From positions 651,419 to 715,418 of the forward strand of contig NZ_CP053069.1 of the NCBI RefSeq assembly GCF_013003965.1: 64,000 bases of DNA, written 5' to 3'. Every line of letters starts with the position of its first letter. The first letter of the stretch is position 1. The notes beneath the pieces were generated by a model. That model ran no database searches. It had not been told where the DNA came from and saw only the letters and a list, made by a program, of their open reading frames with translations. Below, one piece after another: positions 35,986 through 47,882 of this stretch. A program made the translations under genes and the position numbers. This DNA is from Usitatibacter rugosus. GTDB taxonomy: Bacteria; Pseudomonadota; Gammaproteobacteria; Burkholderiales; Usitatibacteraceae.

Positions 35986-38202
35986 ATGATCCTCTCGCGA
36001 ACCGCAGCGTGCGCCTTCGGCGCCGCGCTGCTTGCGCTCGTCACGGTCGATGCGCTGGCCCAGGCGGTCGCGCCGCAATCGCGTCCCCGCATCGGGCTCG
36101 TGCTCGGCGGCGGCGGCGCGCGCGGCGGCGCCCACCTCGGCGTGCTCGAGGTGCTGGAAGAGCTGCGCATCCCGTTCGATTGCGTGGCCGGCACCAGCAT
36201 GGGCGCGCTCGTGGGCGGCGCCTACGTGTCGGGCCTCTCGCTCGAGCACATGAAGCAAACCATCCGCGACACCGACTGGGGCGGCATCTTCGACGATTCG
36301 GCGGGCCGCGACGAGCTGAACCTGCGCCGCAAGCAACTGGACGACCGTTTCCTCTCCGCGCTCGAGTTCGGAGCGACCTCGGGCGGGTTGCGCTATCGCG
36401 AGGGCGCGGTGGCTGGCGAGAAGCTGAAGCTCTTCTTCAACCAGCTCGTGCGCTCGGAGTTCGGCGAGCGGCGTATCGAGGACCTTCCGCTGCCGCTCAC
36501 GCTGATCGCCACCGACATCGGCAACGGCGACCGCGTGGCGATGCGCTCGGGTGGCCTGTCGAGCGCGATGCGCGCGAGCATGTCGGTGCCCGGTGCAGTG
36601 GCGCCCGTGGTGCGCGAAGGTCGCAAGCTCGTCGATGGCGGCCTGGTCGACAACGTCCCCATCCAGGAAGTGCGCGAGCGCTGCGGCGCGGACGTCGTGA
36701 TTGCCATCAACGTCGGCTCGCCGCTGCTCGAGCCCGAGGCCGTGCAAGGTGTCGTGAGCGTCGTGGGCCAGATGGTGAACCTGCTCACGGAGCAGAACGT
36801 GGCCCGTTCGCTGCAGACGCTGAAGCCCAACGACGTCTACATGCGCCCCGAGCTGGGCACGATCACGGCCGGCGATTTCCAACGGCAGATGGAAGCGGCG
36901 GACGTGGGCCGGAAGACCGCGCAGATGCAGATCGAGAAGCTGCGCAAGCTCTCGGTTCCGGAGGCCGAGTACAACGCCTGGCGCGACCGCCTGCGCAACC
37001 AGCCGGTGAAGACGGCCCCGCGCATCGACGAGGTGCGCGTCGCGGACACGTCGTTCGTGAATGCCGAGACGGTGCGCGACGCCATTCGCCAGAAGGAGGG
37101 TGAGGCGCTCGACGCGAAGCAGCTCTCCAGCGACCTGATCCTGCTCTACAGCGGCGGGGACCTGCAGTCGGTCGACTACAGCGTGCTGAACGAGCGCGAC
37201 AAGACGATCCTGCGCGTGACGCCGGTCGAGAAGGCATGGGGCCCGGACTACCTGCGCTTCGGCCTGAACCTCTCGTCCGATTTCCATGACGCGACGTTCA
37301 ACATCCGGGCGCTCTATCGCCGCACGTGGCTCAACTCCTACGGCGCCGAGTGGCTCACCGCGCTGCAGCTCGGCAACGAGCATCGCTTCGCGACCGAGTT
37401 CTACCAGCCGGTCGAACGGCGCCAGCGCGTTTTCGTCAGCGGCTACGCGGATATCGGCGCGACGAAAGAGGCCCTGTACTACAACGGCTCGCACCAGGCC
37501 GACTACTACGCGCGGGGATGGCGCACCGGCTTCGATCTCGGCGCGAATCTCGGCATCTACGGCCAGGCGAAGGTGGGGTGGGTGGAGCGCGGGCAACGCG
37601 CCACGGTGGAGACGGGGCCGCCGATCCTGCCGGAGGTGAAGCTGCGCAGCGGCGGGCCGCAACTGCGCCTGGATATCGACACACAGGACTTCGCCTACTT
37701 CCCGACGAAGGGCTACCGTCTACAGGCGCGGATCTTCGACGCACAGCACGTGGATGGCGACTTCAAGAAGTACGGGCTCGCGGAGGCCAAGCTCGGCGCC
37801 GCGTTCTCGGTGGGCGACCTGATCTTCCTCGGCAAGCTCGAGGGCGGCGGGCCCACGCACGGCACGCTGCCGCCGGGAGACCTCTTCACCCTGGGCGGTC
37901 CGCGGAAGCTCGCGAGCTTCGCGCAGGACCAGCTCCGCGGCGAGGAGTACTACTACGGGAGGCTGGACGCGCAGTACCGCCTCACGCGGCCCATCCCCTT
38001 GCTGGGGCTGGCCGTGATCGGCGGCATCACGGCCGAGGCCGGGCGGATGCGCGATTCGTTCACGGAGCCCTCCCTCACGGGGTGGCAGTCCTCGTTCGGC
38101 GCGTACCTCGCGACGAACAGCGCCTTCGGGCCGATCTACGTGGGCATCGCCGACGGCAAGAACGGCAAGGGGCGGTTCTACTTCTTCGTGGGCACGCCCT
38201 AG
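35986..38202 (+). CDS. Patatin-like phospholipase with POTRA and beta-barrel (type Vd autotransporter, PlpD-like)
   Basis: The 738-residue product has a signal peptide (about 26 residues), a patatin domain with oxyanion loop GGGGARGGAH, nucleophile in GTSMG (Ser71) and partner aspartate in DGG (Asp217), then a POTRA-like region (about residues 340-400) and a C-terminal Omp85/D15-type barrel of aromatic-rich strands. This matches the type Vd secretion family, in which a lipid hydrolase is carried to the cell surface by its own barrel. CAAGGACG precedes ATG 35986. It lies just upstream of lpxC. Confidence 0.9.
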   Translation: MILSRTAACAFGAALLALVTVDALAQAVAPQSRPRIGLVLGGGGARGGAHLGVLEVLEELRIPFDCVAGTSMGALVGGAYVSGLSLEHMKQTIRDTDWGGIFDDSAGRDELNLRRKQLDDRFLSALEFGATSGGLRYREGAVAGEKLKLFFNQLVRSEFGERRIEDLPLPLTLIATDIGNGDRVAMRSGGLSSAMRASMSVPGAVAPVVREGRKLVDGGLVDNVPIQEVRERCGADVVIAINVGSPLLEPEAVQGVVSVVGQMVNLLTEQNVARSLQTLKPNDVYMRPELGTITAGDFQRQMEAADVGRKTAQMQIEKLRKLSVPEAEYNAWRDRLRNQPVKTAPRIDEVRVADTSFVNAETVRDAIRQKEGEALDAKQLSSDLILLYSGGDLQSVDYSVLNERDKTILRVTPVEKAWGPDYLRFGLNLSSDFHDATFNIRALYRRTWLNSYGAEWLTALQLGNEHRFATEFYQPVERRQRVFVSGYADIGATKEALYYNGSHQADYYARGWRTGFDLGANLGIYGQAKVGWVERGQRATVETGPPILPEVKLRSGGPQLRLDIDTQDFAYFPTKGYRLQARIFDAQHVDGDFKKYGLAEAKLGAAFSVGDLIFLGKLEGGGPTHGTLPPGDLFTLGGPRKLASFAQDQLRGEEYYYGRLDAQYRLTRPIPLLGLAVIGGITAEAGRMRDSFTEPSLTGWQSSFGAYLATNSAFGPIYVGIADGKNGKGRFYFFVGTP

Positions 38203-38205
38203 GGC

Positions 38206-38234
38206 TCGACGTGCTCATAAGATACTGATATAAT
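38206..38234 (+). promoter_or_regulatory. Strong candidate lpxC promoter
   Basis: TCGACG (38206-38211), a 17-bp spacer and a perfect extended -10 TGATATAAT (38226-38234) face lpxC. The start site would fall within a few bases of the lpxC ATG at 38242. Confidence 0.7.
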
Positions 38235-38241
38235 TACGGAA

Positions 38242-39150
38242 ATGATCCGCCAACGAACCCTCAAGTCGATCAAGCGCGCCACCGGCGTCGGTCTCCATAC
38301 CGGCCACAAGGTCGAGATGGTGCTGCGCCCCGCGCCCATCGACACGGGGATCGTCTTCTGCCGCTCCGACCTCCCGGGCAATCCGGCGATCCCGGCGCGC
38401 GCCACCAACGTCACGGATACGCGCATGGCGACGGTGGTCGAGCACGAAGGCGCCCGCGTCTCCACGGTGGAGCACCTCATGTCGGCTTTTGCCGGCCTGG
38501 GCATCGACAACGCGTTCGTCGACGTGTCGGCCGAGGAAGTGCCGATCATGGACGGCAGCGCGGGCACGTTCGTGTTCCTCATCAATGCCGCCGGCATCGA
38601 GGAACAAGCCGCTCCGAAGAAATACATCCGCGTGCTGAAGCGCGTGGCGATCGAGCAGGGCGACAAGCACGTCTCGCTCGAGCCCTTCAACGGCTTCAAG
38701 CTCGCGTTCTCGATCGACTTCGACCACCCGGTGTTCGATGCGACCCGCTCCGAAGTGGAGGTCGACTTCGCCGACGTCTCCTTCGTGAAGGAGATCTCGC
38801 GCGCGCGCACCTTCGGCTTCACGCAGGACGTCGAGGCCATGCGCTCGGCGGGCCTGGGCCGCGGCGGCTCGCTCGACAACGCGATCGTCATCGACGACTT
38901 CCGCGTGCTGAACAGCGAAGGCCTGCGCTTCGACGACGAGTTCGTGAAGCACAAGGCGCTCGACGCCGTGGGCGACCTCTACATGCTCGGCCACCCGCTG
39001 ATCGGCGCCTTCCACGGCCACAAGTCGGGCCACGCGCTGAACAACCAGCTCGTGCGTGCGCTGCTGGCCGACCAAAGCGCCTGGGAAGTCGCGACCTTCG
39101 ACCAGGTCGAGGCGCTTCCCCGCGCCTTCGCCAATCTCGCCATCGTCTGA
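38242..39150 (+). CDS. lpxC: UDP-3-O-acyl-N-acetylglucosamine deacetylase
   Basis: LpxC catalyses the committed step of lipid A synthesis. The 302-residue zinc amidase has [12 protein letters not shown] at the N-terminus, zinc ligands His78 (VEHLMSAF), His237 and Asp241 ([10 protein letters not shown]) and catalytic His264 (KSGHALNN). The start matches the E. coli N-terminus residue for residue, so ATG 38242 is firm, although no Shine-Dalgarno sequence at normal spacing is present. In related genomes lpxC follows ftsZ closely; here 7 kb intervenes. Confidence 0.97.
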   Translation: MIRQRTLKSIKRATGVGLHTGHKVEMVLRPAPIDTGIVFCRSDLPGNPAIPARATNVTDTRMATVVEHEGARVSTVEHLMSAFAGLGIDNAFVDVSAEEVPIMDGSAGTFVFLINAAGIEEQAAPKKYIRVLKRVAIEQGDKHVSLEPFNGFKLAFSIDFDHPVFDATRSEVEVDFADVSFVKEISRARTFGFTQDVEAMRSAGLGRGGSLDNAIVIDDFRVLNSEGLRFDDEFVKHKALDAVGDLYMLGHPLIGAFHGHKSGHALNNQLVRALLADQSAWEVATFDQVEALPRAFANLAIV

Positions 39151-39152
39151 CG

Positions 39153-39177
39153 AATAAAGGGGTCTGACCCCTTTATT
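39153..39177. repeat. 25-bp perfect palindrome with GGGGTC-t-GACCCC core
   Basis: Arms AATAAAGGGGTC and GACCCCTTTATT flank one T, two bases after the lpxC stop. The stem followed by TTTATT could act as a bidirectional terminator. Related elements are at 484-512 and 43647-43713. Confidence 0.85.
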
Positions 39178-39185
39178 GGAATCCC

Positions 39186-39368
39186 ATGCTCGTTATCCGG
39201 GTTGTCCTGATCGCCGGCGCCCTGTTCCTGCTGGGCATCGGGGTGGCCTTCCTGGTCACCCGGGACCGGAAGTACCTGAGGCTCGCGTGGCGGGTGGCCC
39301 AGTGGGTGCTGGTCCTGCTGGTGGCCGCCGGCCTGGTCTACGTCTTTTCCCGCGTCCTCTTGCTCTGA
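39186..39368 (+). CDS. Small membrane protein (60 residues)
   Basis: The product has two hydrophobic segments (about residues 2-23 and 38-58) separated by a basic loop TRDRKYLRLAWR. Small proteins of this type lie between lpxC and dciA in other betaproteobacteria, which supports it as real; function is unknown. Its 3' end overlaps the 3' end of dciA on the opposite strand by 31 bp. Confidence 0.7.
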   Translation: MLVIRVVLIAGALFLLGIGVAFLVTRDRKYLRLAWRVAQWVLVLLVAAGLVYVFSRVLLL

Positions 39369-39799
39369 GGGCGGGCCATCCGGCCCAGGGTCTCCTTGAG
39401 GGGGGAGTCGGACATCGCCTCGGCGACCTTGGCCAGGCGTTCCACCGGCATGGGTTCCCTCGGAACGACCGCCCGTCGGGCCGGGCGGACTTCAACTTGA
39501 ACTTCGACCCGTATTCCGGTAAGCTCCGCTTTCTCGTTTTCTTTCAATGCATTAGATTTCTGCAGGCCCGAAAGAAGGCGGGGAGCCACCTGACGCAGAG
39601 CCGCCGCAACCGGCCCGCTGGTGGCATAAATCACAACGGTTGTTCCATCGATGGCGCTCACCCGGCTTACTCTGGCCAGCTCTCCGGGTGCGATGGTCCG
39701 GTAGCTTCGCTGCAAGCGATCAATGAGGTTCAGGCGCTCCTGGAGCACTTTCAGCTCGGGAGCATCGCCCAGGACCTTGGATACGGAATCGGTAGCCAT
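39338..39799 (-). CDS. DciA-like DUF721 protein
   Basis: The 153-residue protein has a DUF721 segment beginning near YRTIAPGELARVSRVSAIDGTTVVIYATSGPVAAALRQVAPRLL, the fold found in DciA, the ancestral DnaB helicase loader of bacteria lacking DnaC. The N-terminal helix (LQERLNLIDRLQ) and a basic C-terminal tail (PQSKRTREKT) are also visible. It is a single minus-strand gene between lpxC and the M23 peptidase gene, its usual betaproteobacterial place. ATG 39799 lacks a clear ribosome-binding site, so the start is less sure. Confidence 0.8.
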   Translation of the reverse strand: MATDSVSKVLGDAPELKVLQERLNLIDRLQRSYRTIAPGELARVSRVSAIDGTTVVIYATSGPVAAALRQVAPRLLSGLQKSNALKENEKAELTGIRVEVQVEVRPARRAVVPREPMPVERLAKVAEAMSDSPLKETLGRMARPQSKRTREKT

Positions 39800-39823
39800 C
39801 AGAAGAACGACGGGGAGGTAGCA

Positions 39824-40774
39824 GTGAACATTATTCTCGTTTCGGACAGCCTCGCGAAGAGCCGTTCGGTCACGCTGTCCCAGACGCAGGTCTTCTTCAT
39901 CGCCTTTGGCATCCTGGCCGCCGGCTTCATGCTGGCCATGGCCACCTATGTCATGACGATGAAGTTCTCCGTCGACCTGCGCAACCCGTACCTTCGCACG
40001 CTGCTCGCCGCATTGCACGAAGAACAGAACCGCAAGAACGAAGCCGAGCTGAAGGACAACATCGGAGCCCTCGCCGTGAAGGTGGGCGAGCTCCAGGCCC
40101 GCATCCTCCGCCTCGACGCCTTCGGCGACCGCCTTGCCCGCGCCGCCAACATCAAGCGCGAGGAGTTCCGCTTCGACGAGAAGCCCGGCCAGGGCGGCCC
40201 GCTCGTGAACGGCGTCGGCCGCGACATCACCGTGGCCGAATTCCAGCAGATGCTCACCGAGATCTCGCGCGTGTTGGACGACCGCGCCGACAAGCTCGGC
40301 GTGCTCGACTCCTACCTGATGGACGACCGCCTCGTGAGGAAGACCATCCCAACGACGCTGCCCATCGAGTCGGGCTACTACTCGTCCAACTACGGCTCGC
40401 GGATCGACCCCATCAACGGCCGCTCGACGTTCCACACCGGCGTGGATCTCATCGCGCCGCAGGGCACGCCGGTGCTCGCCGCCGCGGGCGGCATCGTCTC
40501 CGCCGTCGAGTACCAGGCCGAATACGGCAATCTGGTCGATGTGGACCACGAGAACGGCCTTACCTCCCGCTACGCCCATCTCTCCAAGAGCATGGTGAAG
40601 ATCGGCGACGTGGTGATGAAGGGCCAGAACATCGCGCTCGTGGGCCAGACCGGCCGCGTGACCGGCCCGCACCTGCACTTCGAAGTCCGGGAAAAGGGCG
40701 TCCCCCTCAACCCCAACCGCTTCCTCTCGCTCGGCAACAAGGACGTGGTGATCGGCAACGCCTACCGGAAGTAG
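39824..40774 (+). CDS. M23-family metallopeptidase, membrane anchored
   Basis: The 316-residue product has an N-terminal transmembrane segment (about residues 20-42), a coiled-coil region (about 60-150) and a C-terminal M23 domain. Zinc-site motifs are FHTGVDL and HLHFEV, with SRYAHLS between them. It should face the periplasm and cut peptidoglycan crosslinks or, if inactive partners are needed, regulate other hydrolases. Start GTG 39824 has GGGGAGGT 4 nt upstream and matches the start of the hydrophobic region; longer in-frame starts lie across dciA. Confidence 0.9.
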   Translation: MNIILVSDSLAKSRSVTLSQTQVFFIAFGILAAGFMLAMATYVMTMKFSVDLRNPYLRTLLAALHEEQNRKNEAELKDNIGALAVKVGELQARILRLDAFGDRLARAANIKREEFRFDEKPGQGGPLVNGVGRDITVAEFQQMLTEISRVLDDRADKLGVLDSYLMDDRLVRKTIPTTLPIESGYYSSNYGSRIDPINGRSTFHTGVDLIAPQGTPVLAAAGGIVSAVEYQAEYGNLVDVDHENGLTSRYAHLSKSMVKIGDVVMKGQNIALVGQTGRVTGPHLHFEVREKGVPLNPNRFLSLGNKDVVIGNAYRK

Positions 40775-40834
40775 CGGTCCCAGGGGTTGATCCCCCAAGG
40801 CCCGGCCCCACCTTTCCCTTATAATTTCGCTTTC

Positions 40835-40857
40835 ACCGGCCCCCCAGGGCCGGTTTT
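40835..40857 (+). terminator. Intrinsic terminator upstream of secA
   Basis: ACCGGCCC (40835-40842), loop CCCCA and GGGCCGGT (40847-40854) are followed by TTTT. A TATAAT at 40820-40825 lies just upstream, so this could either end the M23 transcript or attenuate secA. Confidence 0.75.
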
Positions 40858-40880
40858 CGCATTTTCGACGCCCTCCATCC

Positions 40881-43640
<2,760 letters not shown>

Positions 43641-43646
43641 CGAATT

Positions 43647-43713
43647 GATGAATAAAGGGGTCAGAGTCCTTTATTGCTCGCGGCAATAAAGGACTCTGAC
43701 CCCTTTATTCATC
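43647..43713. repeat. Mirrored repeat doublet between secA and argJ
   Basis: Two inverted copies of a 31-nt unit (beginning GATGAATAAAGGGGTCAGAG) pair perfectly around a 5-nt loop TCGCG (43678-43682). Each copy is itself an imperfect palindrome related to the elements at 484-512 and 39153-39177. It begins 6 bp after the secA stop and its right arm supplies the likely -35 region of the argJ promoter. Confidence 0.9.
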
Positions 43714-43724
43714 CTCTTTATAAT
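43696..43724 (+). promoter_or_regulatory. Candidate argJ promoter
   Basis: CTGACC (43696-43701, inside the repeat), a 17-bp spacer and consensus TATAAT (43719-43724) lie directly before argJ. The predicted start site coincides with the ATG at 43731. Confidence 0.6.
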
Positions 43725-43730
43725 CGGGGG

Positions 43731-44960
43731 ATGCCTGTCCATCTCGATCCCCCGAAGCCCGAAGCCCTCCTCTCCATCTCCGGTGTCCGGCTGGGCATCG
43801 CCAAGGCGGGGATCCGGAAGCCCAACCGCAAGGACCTTCTGATCGTCGAGGTGGCGGAAGGCGGGCGTCTCGCGGGCGTCTTCACGCAGAACCGCTACTG
43901 CGCCGCTCCGGTGATCGTCTGCCGCGAGCATCTCGCGACCAAGAGCGAGATCCGCGCGCTGGTGATCAACACGGGTGTTGCGAATGCCGGAACCGGTGAG
44001 ACGGGCCTCGCCAACGCGCGCGCCTCGTGCGGTGCCGTGGCCGAGGCGCTCGGCCTCAAGGCCGACCAGGTGCTGCCGTTCTCCACCGGCGTGATCATGG
44101 AGCCGCTGCCCGTCGACCGCCTCATCGCCGGCATCCCGGCCTGCGTCGCCGACCTCAAGCCCGACAACTGGGCAGCCGCGGCCGAGGCGATCATGACCAC
44201 CGACATCGTCGCCAAGGCCGTGTCGCGCCAGGTCGTGATCGATGGGTTCACCATCACCGTGACCGGCATCGCCAAGGGCGCGGGCATGATCCAGCCGAAC
44301 ATGGCGACGATGCTCGGCTTCATCGCCACCGATGCCACGGTGGGCGGCGAGGCGCTGGCCCACCTCACGCGCTACGTGGCCGAACGCTCCTTCAACGTGA
44401 TCACCGTCGACGGCGACACGTCCACCAACGATTCGCTCGTCATCGCCGCGACCGGGCATGCGGGCAACCCGCGCATCATCGGCGAGGGCACGGCCGAGTT
44501 CGCCCGCCTTTGCGAGGCGGTGCTCGAGGTCGCGCAAATCCTCGCGCAGGCGATCGTGCGCGACGGCGAGGGCGCCACCAAGTTCATCACCATCGCGGTC
44601 GACGGCGGCGCCACGCGCGCCGAATGCCTTGCCGTGGGCAAGCGCATCGCGCACTCGCCGCTGGTGAAGACGGCCTTCTTCGCTTCCGATCCCAATCTCG
44701 GACGCATCCTCGCGGCCGTGGGCAACGCGGGCATCGCCGATCTCGATCCGACGAAGGTGACGCTGCACCTGGGCGAGTTCCTCGTCGCGGAACGCGGCGG
44801 GCGCGCGGCGAGCTACACCGAGGAGCAGGGCAAGGCGGCGATGAAGCCCGCGGAGATCACGATCCGCGTGGGCCTCGGCCGCGGCGACGAATCGGCCACC
44901 GTGTGGACCTGCGATTTCTCGTACGACTACGTGAAGATCAATGCCGACTACCGCAGCTAG
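43731..44960 (+). CDS. argJ: Bifunctional ornithine acetyltransferase/N-acetylglutamate synthase
   Basis: ArgJ recycles the acetyl group from N-acetylornithine to glutamate and can also acetylate glutamate from acetyl-CoA. The 409-residue precursor has the self-cleavage site in MATMLGF, where Thr193 becomes the N-terminal nucleophile of the beta chain. [23 protein letters not shown] and VDGDTSTND are also typical. ATG 43731 fits the family N-terminus; a longer in-frame start at 43674 lies in the repeat. In related genomes argJ also follows secA. Confidence 0.95.
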   Translation: MPVHLDPPKPEALLSISGVRLGIAKAGIRKPNRKDLLIVEVAEGGRLAGVFTQNRYCAAPVIVCREHLATKSEIRALVINTGVANAGTGETGLANARASCGAVAEALGLKADQVLPFSTGVIMEPLPVDRLIAGIPACVADLKPDNWAAAAEAIMTTDIVAKAVSRQVVIDGFTITVTGIAKGAGMIQPNMATMLGFIATDATVGGEALAHLTRYVAERSFNVITVDGDTSTNDSLVIAATGHAGNPRIIGEGTAEFARLCEAVLEVAQILAQAIVRDGEGATKFITIAVDGGATRAECLAVGKRIAHSPLVKTAFFASDPNLGRILAAVGNAGIADLDPTKVTLHLGEFLVAERGGRAASYTEEQGKAAMKPAEITIRVGLGRGDESATVWTCDFSYDYVKINADYRS

Positions 44961-45408
44961 CCCGGTGCGGGAGTGGCGGCGGGGCGATTGCGTCGTCTCC
45001 GACGACCCCGCGCGCCTCCAGTCCGAGACGGTGGTGCGGTTCATCACGGGCAGCTACTGGGCCTCGGGCATCCCCGGCGACACGATGCGCCGCGCGATCG
45101 CGAACTCCCTCTGCTTCGGCCTCTATCGTGGCGATGCGCAGATCGGCTTCGCGCGCGTCGTGACGGACCGCGCGACGTTCGGCTACCTGTGCGACGTGTA
45201 CGTGGACGAGGCGCATCGCGGCGACGGCCTCGGCAAGTGGCTCGTGGCCTGCGTGCTCGAGCATCCGGACCTGCAGGGCCTGCGCCGTCTCTCGCTGATG
45301 ACGCGCGATGCGCAAGGGCTCTACGAGGGCCTCGGCTTCAAGCCGATGGGCGACCCCGCGCGCTACCTCGAGATCCACCGCCCCGACGTCTACAAGCCCG
45401 CCCCCTAG
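44941..45408 (+). CDS. GNAT-family N-acetyltransferase
   Basis: The 155-residue protein has the GNAT fold marks: IGFARVVTD, the central strand [19 protein letters not shown] with the acetyl-CoA pyrophosphate loop (RGDGLGKW), and C-terminal [18 protein letters not shown]. The acceptor substrate is unknown. It overlaps the 3' end of argJ by 20 bp, so it is probably cotranscribed with it. Confidence 0.88.
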   Translation: MPTTAASPVREWRRGDCVVSDDPARLQSETVVRFITGSYWASGIPGDTMRRAIANSLCFGLYRGDAQIGFARVVTDRATFGYLCDVYVDEAHRGDGLGKWLVACVLEHPDLQGLRRLSLMTRDAQGLYEGLGFKPMGDPARYLEIHRPDVYKPAP

Positions 45409-45416
45409 AGGCACCC

Positions 45417-46079
45417 ATGGCCGACGTGAAGAGCTTCGCCCCCCACCTCGAGAAGTACTACGCCAGGCGCGCCGGCGAGTACGAGAAGATCTACGAGAAG
45501 CCCGAGCGCCAGGCGGAGCTCGCGTGGCTTCGCGAGCGCATCCCTCGCGCCGTCGAGGGCCGCAAGGTGCTCGAGGTCGCGTGCGGCACCGGCTACTGGA
45601 CGCAGTTCCTCGCGAAGAAGGCGCGCGCCGTCTACGCCTGCGACATCAACGAGCCCGTGCTCGAGATCGCGCGCGAGAAGGGCCTGCCCCCCAGCGTGCA
45701 CTTCTTCAAGGCCGATGCGGTGACGCTCGAGGGCGTGCCCACGGGCTGCAACGCGGCGTTCGCGGGCTTCTGGTGGTCGCACGTGAAGAAGGCGGACCTC
45801 GCCAAGTTCGTCGAGCGCCTCGCCACGCGCCTCGAGCCGGGCGCCACGGTCGTCATCCTCGACAATCAGTTCCACGAGCAGAGCTCCACGCCGTTGTCGC
45901 GACGCGACGCCGAGGGCAACACCTACCAGGTGCGAAAGCTCGCCAACGGCGACGAGTACGAGATCCTCAAGAATTTCCCCACGCCGGAGGAGCTCACGGA
46001 AGCCGTGCGCGGTGTCGCCCGCGAGGCGACGCTGGAGACGCTGCAGTACTACTGGCTGCTGCACTTCACGCTCAAATGA
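45417..46079 (+). CDS. Class I SAM-dependent methyltransferase
   Basis: The 220-residue protein has SAM motif I VLEVACGTGYWTQFL, an acidic residue in YACDINEPVLEIA and a post-I segment FFKADAVTLEG. The substrate is not evident; an aromatic FAGFWWSH follows where acceptor specificity usually lies. It starts 8 bp after the GNAT gene and overlaps the ATPase gene by 4 bp. These two genes sit between argJ and the AAA ATPase, which are usually closer together in related genomes (recollection). Confidence 0.88.
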   Translation: MADVKSFAPHLEKYYARRAGEYEKIYEKPERQAELAWLRERIPRAVEGRKVLEVACGTGYWTQFLAKKARAVYACDINEPVLEIAREKGLPPSVHFFKADAVTLEGVPTGCNAAFAGFWWSHVKKADLAKFVERLATRLEPGATVVILDNQFHEQSSTPLSRRDAEGNTYQVRKLANGDEYEILKNFPTPEELTEAVRGVAREATLETLQYYWLLHFTLK

Positions 46080-46936
46080 GCGCCGACTGGGATCGTCTCG
46101 CCACGAAGCTCGAAGCGCTGGTCGACCGCCTCGAGGGCATCCTTCCGCCGAAGCTCGGTGCACCCGACTGGAAGGCGGCGACCGCCTTCCGCTGGCGCAA
46201 GCGTAACGGCCGGGGATTCCTCGCCGCCGTGCAGCATCCGCACGCCATCGCGTTCGCGGACCTCAAGGACATCGACGACCAGAAGCAGCGCCTGCGCGAG
46301 AACACCGCGCAGTTCGTGGCCGGCCGCCCCGCCAACAACGTGCTGCTCACCGGCGCGCGCGGCACGGGCAAGAGCTCGCTCGTGAAGGCGGCGCTGAACG
46401 AGTTCGCGAAGAAAGGCCTGCGGCTGATCGAGGTGGACAAGTCCGACCTCGTGGATCTCTCCGACATCGTGGACCTCGTGGTGGGGCGGAAGGAGCGCTT
46501 CATCGTGTTCTGCGACGACCTCTCCTTCGAGGCGAGCGATCCGGGCTACAAGTCGCTCAAGGTCGCGCTGGACGGCTCCATCGCCGGCTCCGCGGACAAC
46601 CTGCTCATCTACGCGACGTCGAACCGCCGCCACCTCATGCCCGAGTACATGCAGGAGAACCTCGACGCGAAGCACATCGACGGCGAGATCCACCCGGGTG
46701 AAACGACGGAAGAGAAGATCTCGCTCTCGGAGCGCTTCGGCCTGCAGCTTTCCTTCTATCCGTTCGACCAGGAGCAGTACCTCGACATCGCGTCGCACTG
46801 GGTCGAGGCGTACGGCGGCCGCATGAACGACGAGGTTCGCCGCGCCGCGCTGCTCTGGGCGCTGGAGCGGGGCTCGCGCAGCGGCCGCGTGGCCTCGCAG
46901 TTCGCGCGCGACTACGCCGGACGGAAGAAGCGTTGA
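46076..46936 (+). CDS. AAA-type ATPase, DUF815 family
   Basis: The 286-residue cytoplasmic protein contains Walker A TGARGTGKSS, Walker B FIVFCDDLSFE, sensor 1 YATSNRRHL and HPGETTEEKISLSERFGL, as in the DUF815 family often found near argJ and mutT in beta- and gammaproteobacteria. The molecular role of the family is not established to my knowledge. Overlaps with both neighbours (4 bp) show translational coupling. Confidence 0.88.
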   Translation: MSADWDRLATKLEALVDRLEGILPPKLGAPDWKAATAFRWRKRNGRGFLAAVQHPHAIAFADLKDIDDQKQRLRENTAQFVAGRPANNVLLTGARGTGKSSLVKAALNEFAKKGLRLIEVDKSDLVDLSDIVDLVVGRKERFIVFCDDLSFEASDPGYKSLKVALDGSIAGSADNLLIYATSNRRHLMPEYMQENLDAKHIDGEIHPGETTEEKISLSERFGLQLSFYPFDQEQYLDIASHWVEAYGGRMNDEVRRAALLWALERGSRSGRVASQFARDYAGRKKR

Positions 46937-47862
46937 CGAAGGTCACGGAGGTCGCCGCCGCGGTGATCGAACGGGCCGACGGCGAATTCCTCCTCGCCTG
47001 CCGTCCCGAGGGCAAGCCCTATCCCGGCTACTGGGAATTTCCCGGCGGAAAGATCGAGCCCGGCGAGTCTCCGCGCCACGCGCTCGATCGTGAGCTGGAG
47101 GAGGAGCTCGGGATCCGCGTTCGCGAGGCCACGCCGTGGATCACGCGCCGCTATGTCTACACGCATGCGACCGTGCGCCTGCATTTCTTCCGCGTCACGG
47201 CCTGGGACGGCGAGCCCAAGCCGCTCGAGGACCAGGGCATCGCATGGCAGCGGCCGGGCCACACCAGCGTCACGCCGATGCTGCCCGCGAACGCACCGGT
47301 GCTCGCCGCGCTCGCCCTGCCGCCCGTGATGGTGGTCTCCGATGCCGAGGCGATGGGCATCGACCCGTGGGTCTCGAAGCTGATCGAGCGCGCGCTGGAC
47401 GAGCCGCTCCTCGTGCAGGTGCGCGAGAAGACCATGGGCCGCCAACCCTTGCAGCACTTGCTCTCGCGCGTGCTCGCGCGCGCCGGTTCGCTCGGCGCCC
47501 GCGTGGTGGTGAACAGCGACAGCGGCGCGCTGCCGCAATCCACCGGCGTGCACCTCACCGCGAAGGCGTTGATGGCGGCGACCGAGCGTCCCGCAGGTGA
47601 GCTGGTCGGCGCTTCGGCGCACGACGCCGCGGAGATGGATCAAGCGGAGAAGATCGGCGTCGACTACGCCGTCGTGGGTCCGGTGAAGGCCACGGCCTCG
47701 CATCCAGGCGCCACGCCCCTTGGATGGGAACGCTTCGAGGCGATGGTCCGCGAGCGTCCCATGCCGTGCTATGCGATCGGCGGCCTCACCCGCGCGGATC
47801 TCGCCGAAGCGAAGCGGCGCGGAGCGCACGGCGTCGCCTTGCGGGGCGCGGCCTTCGAGTGA
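46933..47862 (+). CDS. mutT: MutT-type Nudix hydrolase fused to a thiamine-phosphate-synthase-like domain
   Basis: The N-terminal ~130 residues form a MutT domain with a complete Nudix box at about residues 38-60 (ending RELEEELGI), expected to hydrolyse 8-oxo-dGTP and protect DNA from oxidised precursors. The C-terminal half is a ThiE/TenI-like barrel (VVNSDSGALPQSTGVHLT, GASAHDAAEMDQAEKIGVDYAVVGPVK, GGLTRADL). The fusion is known in other proteobacteria. The likely start is TTG 46933, overlapping the ATPase gene by 4 bp. Confidence 0.92.
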   Translation: MTKVTEVAAAVIERADGEFLLACRPEGKPYPGYWEFPGGKIEPGESPRHALDRELEEELGIRVREATPWITRRYVYTHATVRLHFFRVTAWDGEPKPLEDQGIAWQRPGHTSVTPMLPANAPVLAALALPPVMVVSDAEAMGIDPWVSKLIERALDEPLLVQVREKTMGRQPLQHLLSRVLARAGSLGARVVVNSDSGALPQSTGVHLTAKALMAATERPAGELVGASAHDAAEMDQAEKIGVDYAVVGPVKATASHPGATPLGWERFEAMVRERPMPCYAIGGLTRADLAEAKRRGAHGVALRGAAFE

Positions 47863-47882
47863 ATGAACGGAAGGAAAGAAGA

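Noticed and set aside
40787-40792. TTGATC as the -35 for the secA TATAAT
   Set aside because: The spacer would be 27 bp, too long for a sigma70 promoter.
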